A DNA stretch of 8,006 nt from CAYJAQ01 sp964368275 (GTDB taxonomy: Bacteria; Bacillota_I; Bacilli_A; ML615J-28; CAG-313), in NCBI GenBank assembly GCA_964368275.1, contig CAYJAQ010000056.1:1-8006 (forward strand), read 5' to 3'. Numbering within the stretch: position 1 is the first letter of the stretch; each line of letters opens with the position of its first letter. Under the pieces are notes generated by a model. That model searched no databases and was not told the origin of the DNA. It worked only from the letters and a program-made list of their open reading frames with translations. The position numbers were made by a program, and so were the translations under genes. Shown here one piece after another: positions 5,224-8,006 of the stretch.

Positions 5224-6336
5224 ATGGAAAAAAAGACAATAGATATTGCTAAGATTGATAAAAACTTAGCTGTACAAGATAATTTAGTAGTTGAAGAAGA
5301 ATTTCAAATTATTAATCCTAAACTAAGTGATGCAGTAAAAGTTTATGGATTACCTAATTTTAAAGAAGAACGGACTTTTATTAGAGTAAAGAACGAAGAT
5401 TTAAAACGAATTTCACAGTTTTCTCAAGGTTTGTTAACTTTAGCATGTAATACATCAGGAGGAAGTATTGCTTTTTATAGTAATACTAGTGTCTTAAAGA
5501 TTCGTGTTAAACTTTCGTTTATGTTTCATATGTCGCATATGGCATATACTGGTCAAGCAGGTTTTGATTTATACCGTGGAACTTCCTTTGATAATTTAGT
5601 TTTCTACAAAGCTAGTCCTTTTGATTTTCATAAAACAGAATATGAATACACTTTTTTTCAAAATCGTCATGCTAATCGTGAACTATTTCTTTTAGAATTT
5701 CCTTTATATGCATCAGTAGAGAGTGTTGAATTAGTTTTTGCTAAAGATGCCACAATTGAACCTGCGGATATTTTTAATGAAGGGCGGATACTTATATACG
5801 GGACATCAATTACTCAGGGTGGTTGTGCATCTCGACCTGGTAATAGCTTCCCCATGATTATTGCGCGAAATACTAATTACGAAGTGATTAACTATGGCTT
5901 TTCAGGTAATGGAAAAGGTGAAGTTGAGATGGCTGAGATAATTAATCAAATTCCTAACGTTGACCTTTATATTTTAGATTACGAAGCTAATGCTGGCTTA
6001 GGAGAAGCGATTAATCTGTCAATGCCGGTATTTGTTGATAAATTGCGGGAAGTAAATCCTACAACACCGATTTTAGTCGTTAGTAGAATTAAAACCGCTG
6101 CGTATCCATTTGATGCCTGGGAAAAAGAAGAGTGTGATAATCGACGCACTTTCCAAATGAATTTTGTTAAAGAACGTGCTAAGAAAGATCCCAATATTTA
6201 TTTCTTAGATGGCTGGTCTTTACTCGGTGATATTGGAGTGGCAGGAACTGTTGATGGTGTACATCCCAACGATGCCGGTTTTATCGAGATGGCACGCAAT
6301 TTACAACCAATGGTAAAAAGAATATTAAAAAAATAA
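5224..6336 (+). CDS. GxDLY + SGNH/GDSL hydrolase (Lipase_GDSL_3-type), cytosolic
   Basis: This 370-residue protein has two parts. The N-terminal beta-rich domain (about 1-180) contains GFDLY (113-117), the signature of the GxDLY domain that precedes Lipase_GDSL_3 hydrolases. The SGNH domain (about 188-370) has block I GTSIT (nucleophile Ser195, Thr replacing the usual Asp), block II YGFSGNG (oxyanion Gly225), an Asn at 256 in LDYEANAG for block III, and DGVH (Asp344/His347) for block V, so the catalytic triad looks complete. Relatives are esterases thought to act on acylated carbohydrates; the substrate here is unknown. There is no signal peptide or anchor, unlike many secreted relatives, so it should act in the cytoplasm. 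The ATG at 5224 follows GAGGTG; an in-frame TTG at 5179 lies in the -35 box and is rejected. It has its own promoter and ends at a shared terminator. Confidence 0.87.
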   Translation: MEKKTIDIAKIDKNLAVQDNLVVEEEFQIINPKLSDAVKVYGLPNFKEERTFIRVKNEDLKRISQFSQGLLTLACNTSGGSIAFYSNTSVLKIRVKLSFMFHMSHMAYTGQAGFDLYRGTSFDNLVFYKASPFDFHKTEYEYTFFQNRHANRELFLLEFPLYASVESVELVFAKDATIEPADIFNEGRILIYGTSITQGGCASRPGNSFPMIIARNTNYEVINYGFSGNGKGEVEMAEIINQIPNVDLYILDYEANAGLGEAINLSMPVFVDKLREVNPTTPILVVSRIKTAAYPFDAWEKEECDNRRTFQMNFVKERAKKDPNIYFLDGWSLLGDIGVAGTVDGVHPNDAGFIEMARNLQPMVKRILKK

Positions 6337-6380
6337 AGCTTAGTTAGAAGTGATTATTTTGCTTCTAACTTAAGCTTTTT
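6335..6380. terminator. Bidirectional terminator between convergent SGNH and SpoVB-family genes
   Basis: The left arm AAAGCTTAGTTAGAAG (6335-6350) pairs with the right arm at 6362-6378 through 16 base pairs with a single bulged T, around an 11-base loop. T runs follow on the plus strand (6376-6380, then more after one C), and on the minus strand the stem is followed by TTTATTTTTTT. The plus-strand stop (6334-6336) is at the left base and the minus-strand stop (6354-6356) is in the loop, so the right arm encodes the last residues of the minus-strand protein. Confidence 0.82.
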
Positions 6381-7871
6381 CTTTTTAAAACTTTCTACAT
6401 CTAAAAGTCCAAAGGTATAATTAAGGATGAGATAAACGGCAGAGACGATGGTACTGACGAGTAAATAATTTAGGGATGTTACATTTTTTAGTAAGAAAGT
6501 TAAACCTAGTGTAAAAGTTGAAATTAGCATTATATTAATGATATTATGATAGTTAAAACGGTATTTGGTGGTCTTTACAACAATGATAATATTAACGATG
6601 GTGTTCAATATTAAAGTAATGATAATAGCAAAGAAAATACTATCAAGATTGATAAAATCAAAAAAAGATAATCCCATAATTAAGATAATCCGTAGGATAT
6701 TAAAAAATGTTGAAACCACAAATAATACTCGCGCTTTTCCTAAAGCTTGCATGATTGATGTAATTGGCATTGTTAGATAATAAGTGATGAAGAGAAATGC
6801 ATATTTGCTTACATACGTTGCGCCACTTGTGGTGCCATAGATTAATTGCATATATTCAAAAGCGTAGATTGTTAGGATAATAGCAATTAAAATACCAGGA
6901 ATAAGGGAAAAAAGTAATATTTTTTGAATTAGGTAATTGATACTACCAGTTTTCTTTTGAGCATGAGCTTCAGAAATGCTAGGTATAATAGTAGTTGAAA
7001 GTCCGATTGATAAGAAAGAGGCAATGGTTAGCAGAGGAATAGCGTATCCATTGATGATTGTGTAGCTTGTTTGAATGTTTGCTTCGCTGTATCCAATAAA
7101 AATTAGAATCATTGTATAAACAATTGGTTCTAAGAAGTATGAAAAGCTACCAACTAGACGGGTTGCTGTTGTGGGAATTGCCATTTTTAAAATTTCTTTT
7201 TGTTCATTGCCGGTACTTTCGAAGTCTATAAGAGGCTGTTTGCGCAATTTGACAAGTAAATAGATTATTGAGAATGCTTCACCAACGGATAAGGCTAGAA
7301 GTGTAAATGTTGTAGCAATAACAATGCCATATGGTGCTAATATAATAATTGCCAGGATACTAAAGGTTATTCGTGCAACTTGTTCAAGTAGTTGAGCAAG
7401 CGCAGTCGTGGTCATTTGTTTTAAAGCGTTGTAATAACCTTTTAAAGTGTCACTAATGCCTACTAAAGGAATCAAAAAGATTGTTACTAATAGCGGATAA
7501 AATAGGTTCGCGTTCTTCAAAAAAATACTTGTTAAGGGTTTTATTATAATCAATAGGGTGAAAATAGTGAAAAGAGAAGCAATTGTAGTAATTTTAAGTC
7601 CTTTTTTAATAAGTAGCTTTGGAGATAATTCCCTAGTTTTTAGATTTTCAGCTACTAGTTTACTAATTGTTATATTCATACTAAGTGAAGACATTGTAAT
7701 TAGTAGCATAATTGTTGGAAATGCGAGAATGTAAAGACTCATTCCTTCTGTACCTAGCATTCTGGTAATGATGATGCGATTAAGTAAGCCGAGGGCTTTA
7801 ATTAGAAAACCACTAATAGTTACCACAAGAGTGTTGATAAAAAAACTATTGTTATGCCATTTGTTGTTCAA
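6354..7871 (-). CDS. spoVB: SpoVB-family polysaccharide/lipid-linked glycan flippase (MOP superfamily)
   Basis: This 505-residue, highly hydrophobic protein has about 14 predicted transmembrane helices, close to the usual size of SpoVB (about 518 residues in B. subtilis, from memory). Segments that recall SpoVB are LGLLNRIIITRMLGTEG (27-43), ISKLVAE (69-75), GYYNALKQM (145-153) and LEQVARI (162-168). The C terminus is Lys-rich and cytosolic. Members of this MOP/MurJ-related group move undecaprenyl-linked glycans, or lipid II, across the membrane; SpoVB acts in spore cortex synthesis, but homologues occur in non-sporulators, and YtgP/MurJ or YkvU relatives are alternatives. The TTG at 7869-7871 is chosen as start because AGGTGGTGAT (minus strand, 7884-7875) stands just before it and the next Met is at residue 44. 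A promoter lies 23 bases upstream. It converges with the SGNH gene. Confidence 0.88.
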   Translation of the reverse strand: MNNKWHNNSFFINTLVVTISGFLIKALGLLNRIIITRMLGTEGMSLYILAFPTIMLLITMSSLSMNITISKLVAENLKTRELSPKLLIKKGLKITTIASLFTIFTLLIIIKPLTSIFLKNANLFYPLLVTIFLIPLVGISDTLKGYYNALKQMTTTALAQLLEQVARITFSILAIIILAPYGIVIATTFTLLALSVGEAFSIIYLLVKLRKQPLIDFESTGNEQKEILKMAIPTTATRLVGSFSYFLEPIVYTMILIFIGYSEANIQTSYTIINGYAIPLLTIASFLSIGLSTTIIPSISEAHAQKKTGSINYLIQKILLFSLIPGILIAIILTIYAFEYMQLIYGTTSGATYVSKYAFLFITYYLTMPITSIMQALGKARVLFVVSTFFNILRIILIMGLSFFDFINLDSIFFAIIITLILNTIVNIIIVVKTTKYRFNYHNIINIMLISTFTLGLTFLLKNVTSLNYLLVSTIVSAVYLILNYTFGLLDVESFKKKKLKLEAK

Positions 7872-7893
7872 TTAATCACCACCTATTCATGAT

Positions 7894-7923
7894 ATTTTAT
7901 GTGTTTAACTATAAAAATATCAA
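7894..7923 (-). promoter_or_regulatory. Promoter of the SpoVB-family gene
   Basis: On the minus strand the -35 box TTGATA (7923-7918) and -10 box TAAAAT (7899-7894) are 18 bases apart. An A-rich tract just upstream of the -35 (plus-strand T runs at 7925-7938) resembles an UP element. Transcription would begin near 7887, only a few bases before the Shine-Dalgarno at 7884. Confidence 0.6.
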
Positions 7924-7972
7924 CTTTTTTATTTTTTCTTTGTGATAAATAACAAAATTTAACATATATCTT

Positions 7973-7999
7973 TTGAAAAAATCAAAAAAATGCTATAAT
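7973..7999 (+). promoter_or_regulatory. Outward plus-strand promoter for a gene beyond the right edge
   Basis: A perfect -10 TATAAT (7994-7999) with TGC extended element (7991-7993) is preceded by TTGAAA (7973-7978) at a short 15-base spacing; the extended -10 may compensate. Nothing coding follows before the window ends, so it should drive a gene outside. It is divergent from the SpoVB-family promoter within the same 135-base intergenic region. Confidence 0.55.
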
Positions 8000-8006
8000 A
8001 TTATAT

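Noticed and set aside
5979..6194. Antisense open frame opposite the SGNH hydrolase
   Set aside because: It has no ribosome site or promoter and overlaps catalytic-domain coding sequence.
6565..6780. Plus-strand open frame within the flippase gene
   Set aside because: It is the complement of transmembrane-helix codons and has no initiation signals.
44..7871. Possible use of the Mycoplasma code (TGA as Trp)
   Set aside because: Trp codons inspected are TGG and all genes read through intact under the standard code; the absence of TGA stops among eight genes is suggestive but too small a sample.
1..8006. tRNA, rRNA, CRISPR, insertion sequence, phage or toxin-antitoxin content
   Set aside because: Gene space is fully occupied by eight chromosomal-type protein genes; no array of repeats, terminal inverted repeats, transposase or cloverleaf-like sequence was seen.

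Overview
This is an AT-rich window from a low-GC Gram-positive-type bacterium, most likely a member of the Bacilli or an uncultured relative (Erysipelotrichales/RF39/Acholeplasma-like lineages are possible; the sequence does not decide). The evidence is strong GGAGGT/GAGGTG Shine-Dalgarno sites, sigma-A-type promoters with TGN extended -10 boxes, one TTG start, and protein families typical of Bacillota. Tryptophan is encoded by TGG and no gene is interrupted by TGA, so the standard bacterial code fits, although none of the eight genes uses TGA as a stop. Coding density is very high: eight genes, no gap above about 135 bp, and no RNA gene, mobile element or CRISPR array.

Layout. (1) 44-2188, plus strand: a two-gene unit encoding an SPFH-domain protein with a double zinc-ribbon tail (YdjI-like) and a double zinc-ribbon protein with a C-terminal membrane anchor (YdjG-like). 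This resembles the Bacillus subtilis YdjG/YdjI membrane-stress pair, without PspA or YdjH partners in view. (2) 2221-3066, plus strand: a quinolinate phosphoribosyltransferase (NadC)-fold protein with its own promoter and most catalytic residues replaced. (3) 3079-4477, minus strand: a membrane-anchored DUF4097 beta-repeat protein and a small four-helix YrzE-like membrane protein (TIGR04086/DUF3792). (4) 4530-6336, plus strand: a DUF421 (YetF/YrbG-like) membrane protein, then a cytosolic GxDLY + SGNH hydrolase. (5) 6354-7871, minus strand: a SpoVB-family flippase with a TTG start. The right-edge intergenic region carries a plus-strand promoter for a gene outside the window.

How they fit together. 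The common theme is the cell envelope: an SPFH membrane-stress module, several small membrane proteins, an anchored beta-repeat protein and a lipid-linked glycan flippase. YrzE-like, DUF421 and SpoVB genes lie together in B. subtilis (from memory: yrbF-yrzE-yrbG-spoVB), so 4109-7871 looks like a rearranged version of that neighbourhood with an SGNH hydrolase inserted. Both convergent gene pairs share one bidirectional terminator with the stop codons folded into it. Several promoters sit so close to their genes that the Shine-Dalgarno lies almost at the mRNA 5' end. The most unusual gene is the NadC-fold protein, which looks like a pseudoenzyme or a repurposed phosphoribosyltransferase.
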